DNA from: CAITSH01 sp025356665
GTDB lineage: Bacteria > Pseudomonadota > Gammaproteobacteria > Burkholderiales > SG8-39
Direction: 5' to 3'
Assembly (NCBI GenBank): GCA_025356665.1
Contig: JANXRV010000151.1
Coordinates: forward strand, 30,078-94,077
DNA: 64,000 bases
The stretch's first letter is position 1, and each line of letters starts with the position of its first letter. The notes below the pieces were generated by a model. That model was not told the origin of the DNA and did not search any database. It saw only the letters and a program-made list of their open reading frames with translations. Below, piece after piece: positions 52,233-59,575 of the stretch. The position numbers and the translations under genes were made by a program.

Positions 52233-53210
52233 TTATTCGGGTTGTATGCCCGCGGCGTCTATGACTTTTTTCCAGCGCGCCGCCTCGTTTCTTACAAAGG
52301 CGGTCAGTTCGACGCGGCTCATGTCGCCGGTCAGCGCGCCCATGTCGGCAAAACGCTTGCGCACCGCCGGGTCGGTCAGCGCTGCGCGAACGGCGACGTT
52401 GATCTTGTCAAGTATGCGCGGATCGGTGCCGCGCGGTGCGGCCAAGCCCTGCCAGCTACCGGTCAGCAAGTCCGGAAATCCGGCCTCCTGGCTGGTCGGC
52501 ACCGCCGGCAGCGCATCGAGCCGCGCTGTGGCGGCGACGGCCAGCGGCTTGAGCTTGCCCCCGCGAATGAGCGACAGCACCGGGCCCATGGTGTAGAACG
52601 CCAGCTGGACCGAGTCTTGTTGCAAGGCGATCATCACCGGCGGCGAACCATTGAACGGGACGTGCACCATTTTCACCTCGGCGAGTGCGGCAAAAAATTC
52701 GGCCGACAACTGCGGCGGCGTGCCCACGCCGGGCGAACCAAAGTTGAGTTTGCCCGGATTGGCCTTGGCGTAGCCCGCCAGTTCGCGCAGTGAATTGACC
52801 GGCACGCTGCCGGTCACCGCAACCACGGTCGGCGAATTGGAAATGAGCGCGATCTGCTCGAAGGCGACGAGCGGATCAAAGCCCATATTTTTATACAAAA
52901 ACTGGTTGGAGGTGTAGTTGTTACCCCCGCCAAGCAACAGGGTGTAGCCATCGGGCACTGCGCGCGCCACCTCGGCGGCACCGATGTTGCCCGAGGCCCC
53001 CGGTTTGTTCTCGATGACAAAACGCTGGCCCAGCTTCTCTTCCACCGCAGCGGAGATCAGGCGGAAGGCGATGTCACCCGCGCCCCCCGCGGCGTAAGGC
53101 ACCACCAACCGTATCGGTTTGGACGGGTAATCCTGGGCCACGGCCGCGACGACCGGACAGAGCAGCAAGACAAAAAATAAACGGGCAAGACGCAGGCGGA
53201 TGTCAGGCAT
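52233..53210 (-). CDS. Bug/TctC family tripartite tricarboxylate receptor
   Basis: A 325-residue receptor with signal peptide MPDIRLRLARLFFVLLLCPVVAAVAQ. Signatures: YPSKPIRLVVPYAAGGAGD, VIENKPGASGNIG, PDGYTLLLGG and HVPFNGSPPVM (PFNG instead of PYKG). It is the last gene of the minus-strand aromatic island and a good candidate for its uptake receptor. The upstream 255-bp gap holds heptanucleotide repeats. Confidence 0.9.
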   Translation of the reverse strand: MPDIRLRLARLFFVLLLCPVVAAVAQDYPSKPIRLVVPYAAGGAGDIAFRLISAAVEEKLGQRFVIENKPGASGNIGAAEVARAVPDGYTLLLGGGNNYTSNQFLYKNMGFDPLVAFEQIALISNSPTVVAVTGSVPVNSLRELAGYAKANPGKLNFGSPGVGTPPQLSAEFFAALAEVKMVHVPFNGSPPVMIALQQDSVQLAFYTMGPVLSLIRGGKLKPLAVAATARLDALPAVPTSQEAGFPDLLTGSWQGLAAPRGTDPRILDKINVAVRAALTDPAVRKRFADMGALTGDMSRVELTAFVRNEAARWKKVIDAAGIQPE

Positions 53211-53282
53211 GGTGCTTGTCTGTCCAAAAAATTAAATCATCAAATCGACAATAGACACCGGGGAATCGGTCATCGACTATCG

Positions 53283-53359
53283 AAAATAGGGAATAGGGAA
53301 TAGGGAATAGGAAATAGAAAATAGAAAATAGAAAATAGAAAATAGAAAATCAAAAATCA
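53283..53359. repeat. Heptanucleotide tandem repeat (GGAATAG/AAAATAG)
   Basis: Eleven consecutive 7-bp units; those at the left read GGAATAG, those in the middle AAAATAG and the last two AAAATCA. They lie between the amidohydrolase gene stop and the Bug receptor start on the minus strand. Confidence 0.88.
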
Positions 53360-53465
53360 AGCATAGACCATGAGCACAAGTGACAAAACACGCGCCGTGT
53401 CTGGTTTAAATCGGGCGGGACTCTGTTGCGTCGCCCCGCCCTCTTCCTTGGTCGCGATGCCGCGC

Positions 53466-54623
53466 TCAGGGTTCGCCGAAAAAGCTGACGGCATTATCGT
53501 AGAGTATTTTTGTCTTTTGCCCCTTGCTGATGTCGGTGCGCTCGATGATCTCGCGCGCGGCACTGTCGCGACCCTCGCCGTGCGGGAAATCGGACGAATA
53601 GAGGATCTGCCCGTCGCCAAGCAGCGCCAGTTCGTGCGGCATCATCTTGTCGCTTGACTCGACCGCGAGGAAAAAACGCCCCGAACTGCAAATCTCCTCG
53701 GCGGTGTGCTTGGGCAGCATCGACGGATCGGCCATGCGCAGCTTGTTGATTTCCATGTAGTGCGTCATGCGTCCGACAGAGTAAAAAATCCACTCGCCAC
53801 CGAACTCAAGGAAGGCCACCTTCATGTCGGCATAGCGCTCCATCATGCCGTGACCGACCAACGCGACAAAAGCCAGCTGGGCCGGCATCGCCTTACCAAT
53901 CATGTTGGCGTCCTGGATGGACTGGCTGATCTGGTCAAAAGGCGTGAAGCTCATGGCCATGTGCACACACACGGGCAGTTTTGATGCGGCAACGGCGTCC
54001 CAGATGGTGCGAAAGCTCGCGTTCGAGTGCATGCGCTCGCCCACGGTACCAAACACCACCACTGCGCTTGCGCCCAACTTGAGCATTTCCTCTAGCGCCT
54101 CGATGGCGAGCCGCGGATCACGCATGGGCAGCAGGCCGGCCCACTTGAGCCGCTTCGGTGCCTGTTTGCACTGCCCCGCCATATAGCGGTTGTAGCAGCG
54201 GAATAGCGCCGCTTCAAAGCCCGGGTCTATGGACATGGTGGCGTAGAGCGTGCTCGGAAAAATCATCTGCACGTCATGGCCCATGGCGTCCATTGCCTTG
54301 AGGCGCGCCGGCACATCGGCGCCGGTGACGGTGCCGATGGACAGCCCCTTTGCGTTGAAATCGCCGGCGTTATCCGGCTTGGCGCCGTATTCGACCATGG
54401 TCATGCCCGGCGTGTTGGCGGCATGCGTGCCAGGCCCGTAGGGATGCGGCTCGATACGGCCATCAAGCAGCCATGCGCTGCGCCAGTGCGCGAGGTCAGC
54501 CGAATCGCCAATGGCGACCGGTCGCGGGCGTCGCAGCGCGTATTCTTTTGGCAAGTCACGCCACATTTCGGGGGTCATCATGACGTGGGCGTCGGCGTCG
54601 TAAATCTTGAATCCGTCAAGCAT
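53466..54623 (-). CDS. Amidohydrolase_2 (ACMSD-like) family metal-dependent hydrolase/decarboxylase
   Basis: A 385-residue TIM-barrel protein. ATG 54623 follows CAGGAGAAC. YDADAHVMMTPEMW carries the AxH-type metal site, MGHDVQMIFPS and LPVCVHMAMSF the middle residues, and LYSSDFPHGEG the C-terminal Asp/His of the ACMSD family. Members decarboxylate aminocarboxymuconate semialdehyde, hydroxybenzoates or dihydroxypicolinate, or hydrolyse C-C bonds. It belongs to the minus-strand aromatic set. Confidence 0.88.
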   Translation of the reverse strand: MLDGFKIYDADAHVMMTPEMWRDLPKEYALRRPRPVAIGDSADLAHWRSAWLLDGRIEPHPYGPGTHAANTPGMTMVEYGAKPDNAGDFNAKGLSIGTVTGADVPARLKAMDAMGHDVQMIFPSTLYATMSIDPGFEAALFRCYNRYMAGQCKQAPKRLKWAGLLPMRDPRLAIEALEEMLKLGASAVVVFGTVGERMHSNASFRTIWDAVAASKLPVCVHMAMSFTPFDQISQSIQDANMIGKAMPAQLAFVALVGHGMMERYADMKVAFLEFGGEWIFYSVGRMTHYMEINKLRMADPSMLPKHTAEEICSSGRFFLAVESSDKMMPHELALLGDGQILYSSDFPHGEGRDSAAREIIERTDISKGQKTKILYDNAVSFFGEP

Positions 54624-54727
54624 GCAGTTCTCCTGGACTTTTATAAATGAAACCGTTTTAAACGGCCGTGATTACCGATCTGCGCCGCCTCTAGACTGCG
54701 CCTACCCATGTTTTAAACTGCCCTCAC

Positions 54728-54762
54728 GCTACCGGCTAGCGGCTACCGGTTAGCGGCTAGCG
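54728..54762. repeat. Heptanucleotide tandem repeat (GCTAGCG/GCTACCG)
   Basis: Five 7-bp units lie between the isochorismatase-like gene stop and the amidohydrolase gene start. Confidence 0.85.
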
Positions 54763-54789
54763 GGCGGTGGGCGGCCGACGTCTGGACTC

Positions 54790-55434
54790 TCACTTTGCCG
54801 GTGCCCATGCCTTTACTACATCGTCCAGCGTTGTCACATCGCCAAACAAAAAGCGCACATTGTTGAGTGTCGCCTCGTGCGCCGGCGGCGTGTGCGAGGC
54901 AACGCAGTCCTGCGGCACGACACAGTAAAAGCCTAGCGCATGGGCATGGCGCAGCGTCGCCTCGACGCAGACATTGGTCTGCACGCCGGCGAACACAATG
55001 CTGCGTATGCCTTTCTTGTGCAGCTCAGACTCGAGCGGCGTGGCGACAAAGCCGTCGTAGCAGGTCTTGTCAAGCACCGGCTCATCCGGCGCCGGTTGCA
55101 CGCCGTGCCATTCATAACCCCAGGTGCCGGGCGCACAGCAAACGTCGCTAATCTTGCGTTCGGCGAGCTTGGCGCGCATCGACTCGGGCAGACCGGCGTT
55201 GGCGTAATTGGCGCGCAACCACACCACCGGCACGCCGCGCGCGCGCGCGGCGTCCACCAACCGGTTGACCTGTACGGCAACGGCGCTGCACGCCGCCGGA
55301 TCCTTGCCTATGACTTTGTCGATGTAACCGCCGGCGCCGCAAAAATCATTCTGCATGTCAACGACCAGCAAGGCGGTGTGACCGGGCGCCATACGTGCGG
55401 GCAGGTCAAGCAACAATCCCTGTTCGTTACTCAT
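54790..55434 (-). CDS. Isochorismatase-like cysteine hydrolase
   Basis: A 214-residue cysteine hydrolase. ATG 55434 overlaps the stop of the LigB-like gene (ATGA). The catalytic triad is Asp26 (VVDMQNDF), Lys123 (LDKTCYDGF) and Cys156 (GVQTNVCVEAT), with the cis-peptide GVQ. Relatives hydrolyse N-carbamoyl compounds, maleamate, nicotinamide or biuret. Directly coupled to a ring-cleavage dioxygenase, an amide-hydrolysing step on a nitrogen-containing cleavage product is a reasonable guess. Confidence 0.9.
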   Translation of the reverse strand: MSNEQGLLLDLPARMAPGHTALLVVDMQNDFCGAGGYIDKVIGKDPAACSAVAVQVNRLVDAARARGVPVVWLRANYANAGLPESMRAKLAERKISDVCCAPGTWGYEWHGVQPAPDEPVLDKTCYDGFVATPLESELHKKGIRSIVFAGVQTNVCVEATLRHAHALGFYCVVPQDCVASHTPPAHEATLNNVRFLFGDVTTLDDVVKAWAPAK

Positions 55435-56285
55435 GCGCAGACCGCCCATTCAACGCCACCCATGCCGCAGCGCAGTGGCACCGAGGGCACGTAGAACATG
55501 GTTTCACTGCCGCGCCTGGGGGCGAGCGTCTGCGCCGCACCCATGGCCACCAGCCAGGCCAGCAGCTCAACGGTGCCGCCGTCACCGGCACCCAGCATTT
55601 TCTCTATGCTCAGCTCGCGCAGCACGCGCGCCTCATCGCCCGCGCCCAGCAGTTCGAGAAACCAGCGGTCGAATTTTTCATCAACGTCAAAATATTTCTG
55701 CCCGCCCGGGTCGTGCGACAAGCCGCCTGTGGCCATGACAGCGACACGCAGCTTCTGCGGCCAGGCCTTGATCACTTCGGCCAGCGCGCGCCCGAAGGCG
55801 ACGCAGCGCTCGGGCTGGGGCATGGGCGGCAGCACACAGTTCATGTGTATGGGCACCAGCGCGATATCATGATCGGGCGTGAGAAAGTTCAGTGGCACCG
55901 ACCAGTTGTCATCGAACTCGAGCTTTTCGGAAAAGGCCAGATTGATGCCGCGCTTCGCGCACTCGCGCACGATGGTGCGGCCAAGGTCGCGGTTGCCCGC
56001 CACGGCGTAATCGGGCACGTTGATCCAGTCGCGAAACCACTCGGAAGGTCCGTGCCAGCGGTCGGCGATGCCAACACACCAGTCGGGCACGTTCTCGACG
56101 CTGAAATTGAGCATGTGATCGTTGGCGATGCCGACAATGACGTCCGGTCGGGCCGCGCGCAGACGCTCTGCCATGCGGCCGTAACCCACTTTGATGGCCT
56201 CCTGCTCGTGCGCCGGCGCCTTGTCCAGCCAGCCGGTTGCACCCGGCGCATGCGCCAGCGCGATGACGGATACGATTTCAGCCAC
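55431..56285 (-). CDS. Class III extradiol dioxygenase, LigB-like catalytic subunit
   Basis: A 284-residue protein of the LigB superfamily. VIALAHAPGATGW near the start and GIANDHMLNFSVENVPDW carry likely Fe(II)-binding His residues; VPLNFLTPDHDIALVPIHMN and MATGGLSHDPGG are also typical. It would insert O2 meta to a catecholic or aminophenolic OH. It works with the LigA-like protein encoded 43 bp upstream, as in protocatechuate 4,5-dioxygenase. Confidence 0.88.
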   Translation of the reverse strand: MAEIVSVIALAHAPGATGWLDKAPAHEQEAIKVGYGRMAERLRAARPDVIVGIANDHMLNFSVENVPDWCVGIADRWHGPSEWFRDWINVPDYAVAGNRDLGRTIVRECAKRGINLAFSEKLEFDDNWSVPLNFLTPDHDIALVPIHMNCVLPPMPQPERCVAFGRALAEVIKAWPQKLRVAVMATGGLSHDPGGQKYFDVDEKFDRWFLELLGAGDEARVLRELSIEKMLGAGDGGTVELLAWLVAMGAAQTLAPRRGSETMFYVPSVPLRCGMGGVEWAVCA

Positions 56286-56328
56286 GGCTATTTCCCCTTG
56301 AATATTTTTATGGCGCGCCGATGCGGGC

Positions 56329-56622
56329 TCATTTCAACATCCTGTCGGCGTACAAGCGTGCCGCTTCACTATCGTTGTGGTTGTAGCCCGCGCCCTTGAA
56401 CAGCCGCGCCACCTGCGGCAAAAAATACGGATGCATGCCAAGGTCGGACAGCTTTTGCAGGTTGATCTCGCGCAGGGCCTGTTGCTCCTCCGCCGACAAG
56501 CCGTAATCACGCATCAGGCCGTCAAGGTCGTCGCGAAAGCGCGCACGCAGCGCGGCGTCGCGCCGCACCTCGAAAATAAGCTTGTTGGCCGGAAGTGTCC
56601 GGTCGGTCTGCATAATGCCCAT
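56329..56622 (-). CDS. LigA-like small subunit of an extradiol dioxygenase
   Basis: A 97-residue all-helical protein. ATG 56622 lies behind GGGGGAG, so this start is used instead of the longer frame. LIFEVRRDAALRARFRDDLDGLMRDYGLSAEEQQALREINLQKLSDLGMHPYFLPQVARL is typical of the LigA alpha subunit that covers the LigB active site. It heads the LigA-LigB-isochorismatase transcription unit and is divergent from the GntR gene. Confidence 0.85.
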   Translation of the reverse strand: MGIMQTDRTLPANKLIFEVRRDAALRARFRDDLDGLMRDYGLSAEEQQALREINLQKLSDLGMHPYFLPQVARLFKGAGYNHNDSEAARLYADRMLK

Positions 56623-56763
56623 GATCTCCCCCGTGGAATGCGTTCGCACCAGTCGCAGCAACTGCGTCCCGACACACCGGGAAGGCGCACCCTGAATCGC
56701 GTTGCCTAGCTGGTTGGGTGGTTAGTCAGTTGGTTAGCCAAATGGCGGAGCAACGATTGCAAT

Positions 56764-56793
56764 ATAATCGATAATAAACTGATAATCGATTAT
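56764..56793. promoter_or_regulatory. Paired AT-rich operator-like palindromes
   Basis: ATAATCGATAAT (56764-56775) and the perfect palindrome ATAATCGATTAT (56782-56793) lie 18 bp apart, 10 bp before the GntR start and between divergent promoters. The spacing and symmetry fit a dimeric GntR binding two adjacent sites. Confidence 0.7.
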
Positions 56794-56802
56794 TATCAAT
56801 AC

Positions 56803-57549
56803 ATGAACGGTAAATCAGCATCAAGCGCGGCGGCAGCACCGGCGGCGATTGACCTCGTCGAGGCCGGCCGCAATCTTGCCGGCAGTGTGGCTACACGCCT
56901 GCGCAACGACATCGTTTCGGGCGCCCTGACTCCGGGAACCAAGCTGTCGATAGACGAACTGCGCGCACGTTACGGCGTCAGCCTGTCGCCGGTGCGCGAA
57001 GCCCTTTCACATCTCAGTGCAGAGGGTTTTGTCGTACTTGAGGAAAAAAAAGGCTTTCGTGTCGCGCCGGTGTCGCGCGAGAACTGCCTCGAAGTGGCGC
57101 AACTGCAAAAGCTTTTGGAAACCCAGGCCCTCACCGCAGCCATCGCCCGCGGCGACGCCGCCTGGGAGGAGGAGATCGTCGCCGCCTCACACGGACTGTC
57201 GCGCCTTGAACGCAGCGAGGCCGGGCGCGGCCGGCGCCCGGCACGCAGGAACGGCGCGGATATTGATGTCTGGGAACAACAACACCGGCGCTTTCACGGC
57301 GCACTGATCGCCGCCTGCGGCATGCCGCTGCTGCAATCGATGTGCGCCTCGCTGCACGATTTCAGCGCCCGCTACCGCCGGCTGTTCCTCGCTTCACACG
57401 AATTTGACGCCGTCGTACCCGACGAGCACAGCGCCATCATGCAGGCCGTGCTAGCTCGAAAAACCAGGGAAGCCTGCCGGTTGATGACAAGGCATATCGA
57501 ACGCACCGCAGAGAACATTCTCGCCTCGCTTGAAGAGCAGGCGCGCTAA
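56803..57549 (+). CDS. GntR family (FCD-type) regulator of the aromatic island
   Basis: A 248-residue regulator. The winged helix covers about residues 25-95 (ATRLRNDIVSGALTPGTKLSIDELRARYGVSLSPVREALSHL, GFVVLEEKKGFRV). The FCD domain follows, with an unusual Arg-rich insert near residue 145 (GRGRRPARRNGADID) and the metal-type QQHRRFH and DEHSAIM. It is only distantly related to the two paralogues at 12476 and 24590. It is divergent from LigA and preceded by a paired palindrome, so it most likely represses the LigAB unit until an aromatic acid binds. Confidence 0.9.
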   Translation: MNGKSASSAAAAPAAIDLVEAGRNLAGSVATRLRNDIVSGALTPGTKLSIDELRARYGVSLSPVREALSHLSAEGFVVLEEKKGFRVAPVSRENCLEVAQLQKLLETQALTAAIARGDAAWEEEIVAASHGLSRLERSEAGRGRRPARRNGADIDVWEQQHRRFHGALIAACGMPLLQSMCASLHDFSARYRRLFLASHEFDAVVPDEHSAIMQAVLARKTREACRLMTRHIERTAENILASLEEQAR

Positions 57550-57600
57550 GCCGCGCCAAGCCACGCTAAACCACGCCAAGCCACAGCAGGCCACGCCAGA
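57541..57600. repeat. 10-bp tandem repeat overlapping the GntR stop codon
   Basis: Six units of CCACGCCAAG type, the first containing the TAA stop of the GntR gene (57547-57549). They lie between the convergent GntR and ferredoxin genes. Confidence 0.85.
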
Positions 57601-57637
57601 ACAAGGGCGAACGCGCCCCCCATTCACCCGTACCCGT

Positions 57638-57970
57638 TCAGTACTGCGATGCCGGCAAACGCACGACAAGGCCGTCCAGTTCCGGGGTGATTTTTATCTG
57701 GCAGCTCAAGCGGCTGCCAGGCAGGCGTTCGGCGGCGGTGAAATCGAGCATCGCCAGCTCGTCGCCGTCTGGGGCGGGCAGGCGTGCCAGATAAGCCTCG
57801 TCAACATAAACGTGGCAGGTGGCGCAGCTCATGACGCCGCCGCAATCGCCGGCAATGCCGGCGAGGCCGTTCTGCGTGGCCGCCAGCATCAGCGTGTCAC
57901 CGATCGCCACCTCAAGCGCAGTTTTGCTGCCATCGGCGGCGATAAAATGTACTGCAATTACCTTGGGCAT
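57638..57970 (-). CDS. (2Fe-2S) ferredoxin, adrenodoxin type
   Basis: A 110-residue electron carrier. The cluster ligands are in CGGVMSCATCHVYV (three Cys) and LSCQ (the fourth); DGDELAMLDFTAAERLPGSRLSCQ is the conserved adrenodoxin/putidaredoxin region. It likely feeds electrons to the Rieske oxygenase encoded two genes upstream; a ferredoxin reductase is not in the window. Confidence 0.93.
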   Translation of the reverse strand: MPKVIAVHFIAADGSKTALEVAIGDTLMLAATQNGLAGIAGDCGGVMSCATCHVYVDEAYLARLPAPDGDELAMLDFTAAERLPGSRLSCQIKITPELDGLVVRLPASQY

Positions 57971-58070
57971 GCGCTGCGGCTGGCTTTCTGCAGGATGATG
58001 CCTGCGCGTTTGTTGCTGCGGTTTGTGTCAGTAACTATGCAGCAGAGGGTCAACAGATGATCAGTAGGGC

Positions 58071-59549
58071 TCAGTAGATATCAAAATATTCGCGCTGTTC
58101 CCAGTCGCTCACCTCGGCGTTGAAGCGGGCAAGTTCGGCGTGTTTGAGATGAATGAAGTAATCGACAAAATCGGCGCCAAAGCCCTCGCGCATGCAGGCG
58201 CTCGCCTGCAGCGCCGCGAGCGCATCGGGCAGATTGGCCGGAAGGGCCGGCGCCACGGTCTCGTAGGGCGTGTCGGCGGAGGGCCCGGGATCACGCCGGT
58301 TGGCGATGCCATCGAGGCCGGAAAAAATCTGCGAGGCCATGTACAGATAAGGATTGGCCGCCGGCTCACCCACGCGGTTCTCGACACGCGAGGCGGGGTC
58401 ACCGGCTGCGCCCATGACGCGCAGCATGGCACCTCGATTATCACAACCCCAGATGGCGCGATCGGGCGCGAGTGAGTTGGGCCGGTAGCGGCGATAGCCG
58501 TTGATGGTCGGGGTGGTGAAGGCCGCCGCGCCCGCCGCATGCGCGAGCAGGCCGCCGACAAAATGTCTGCCCAGCCCGGACAGGTAATGGCCGATGTCTG
58601 TGGGCGACTGTGCCGCGCCATCGGGAATGAACAGGTTGCGCCCGCTCGCCGGGTCGCGCAGAGACTGGTGCAAATGCCAGCCCGAGGACATCACCTCCGG
58701 AATTTTCGGCCGGCACATGAAGGTGACGTGGCAGCCCAGGCGGCGCATCACCTGCTTGGCGGCGCTGCGGAACAACACCATGGTGTCGGCCGGCGTGAGT
58801 CCGGACATCGGCGCAAACACAAACTCGCACTGGCTTGGCCCCAGTTCCACCTCGACCGAGCGCAGCGGCATGCCCATCGCCAGCACCACACGCTGCAATT
58901 CGGACAGCACCGGTTCGATCTGGTCGTAGCGCTGCTCGGCCAGCACCTGGAAGCCCCCGTGCAGCAGGCTGGCCTTGCTGTGCAACAGGCTGACCTCGGG
59001 CGGCGGTGCCGGCCAGCCCGCGTCGGCGCTGGCAAGACGCGGATTGTCGACGCGAAAAACGTAGAACTCGACTTCCAGGCCGGCGACGTATTCGAAACCC
59101 GATTGAGCCAGGCCCTCGAGCGCGCGCGTGCACACGGCGCGCGTATCGTATGGCACCGGACGGCCGTCCGGGAAAAAGGCGTTGCACTGCATCCACGCGG
59201 TTTTTTCCACCCAGGGCAGCAGGCAAAAGGTCGCCGGGTCGGGCACCAGCACAACGTCGGAGGCACTGTGAAAATCACGCCCGCCGAAGGGCGCGCTGCC
59301 GCCAAAAACCGGCCATGCCGTACGGCCTGAGGTGTCCTTGAGCAAGATGGTCCCCACCAGTCGCACGCCTTCGCGCATCGCCGCCACAGCCGCGCCGCCA
59401 ACCAGTGCCTTGCCGTGCGGAATGCCGTGCTGGTCGGCGAAAACAAAACGCACGGTCTCGATGCCGTCCTTGTCGATACGCGCCAGCACCTCGCGCGCGC
59501 CCCGCGCTTGCGCGTCGGTCCACAGGCCGTGCTGTTCGATAAAGCTCAT
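58071..59549 (-). CDS. Glutamine synthetase family protein (possible gamma-glutamylamide ligase)
   Basis: A 492-residue GS-fold protein. ATG 59549 is used; the longer frame overlaps the Rieske gene. ETVRFVFADQHGIPHGKALV opens the beta-grasp domain, EYVAGLEVEFYVFRV carries the metal glutamates, TFMCRPKIPEVMSSGWHLHQSL the conserved HxH, and GYRRYRPNSLAPDRAIWG the substrate region. The last is close to bona fide GS but the ends differ. Divergent GS-like enzymes in catabolic operons ligate glutamate to amines or anilines; its place between a Rieske oxygenase and a ferredoxin supports such a role. Confidence 0.85.
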   Translation of the reverse strand: MSFIEQHGLWTDAQARGAREVLARIDKDGIETVRFVFADQHGIPHGKALVGGAAVAAMREGVRLVGTILLKDTSGRTAWPVFGGSAPFGGRDFHSASDVVLVPDPATFCLLPWVEKTAWMQCNAFFPDGRPVPYDTRAVCTRALEGLAQSGFEYVAGLEVEFYVFRVDNPRLASADAGWPAPPPEVSLLHSKASLLHGGFQVLAEQRYDQIEPVLSELQRVVLAMGMPLRSVEVELGPSQCEFVFAPMSGLTPADTMVLFRSAAKQVMRRLGCHVTFMCRPKIPEVMSSGWHLHQSLRDPASGRNLFIPDGAAQSPTDIGHYLSGLGRHFVGGLLAHAAGAAAFTTPTINGYRRYRPNSLAPDRAIWGCDNRGAMLRVMGAAGDPASRVENRVGEPAANPYLYMASQIFSGLDGIANRRDPGPSADTPYETVAPALPANLPDALAALQASACMREGFGADFVDYFIHLKHAELARFNAEVSDWEQREYFDIY

Positions 59550-59575
59550 AAAAGGCTTTCTTCGCGCCCGGCCAC

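Noticed and set aside
58071..59549. Housekeeping glutamine synthetase (glnA)
   Set aside because: It sits in a catabolic operon without glnK/ntrBC context, and its C-terminus differs from the adenylylated type I enzyme.
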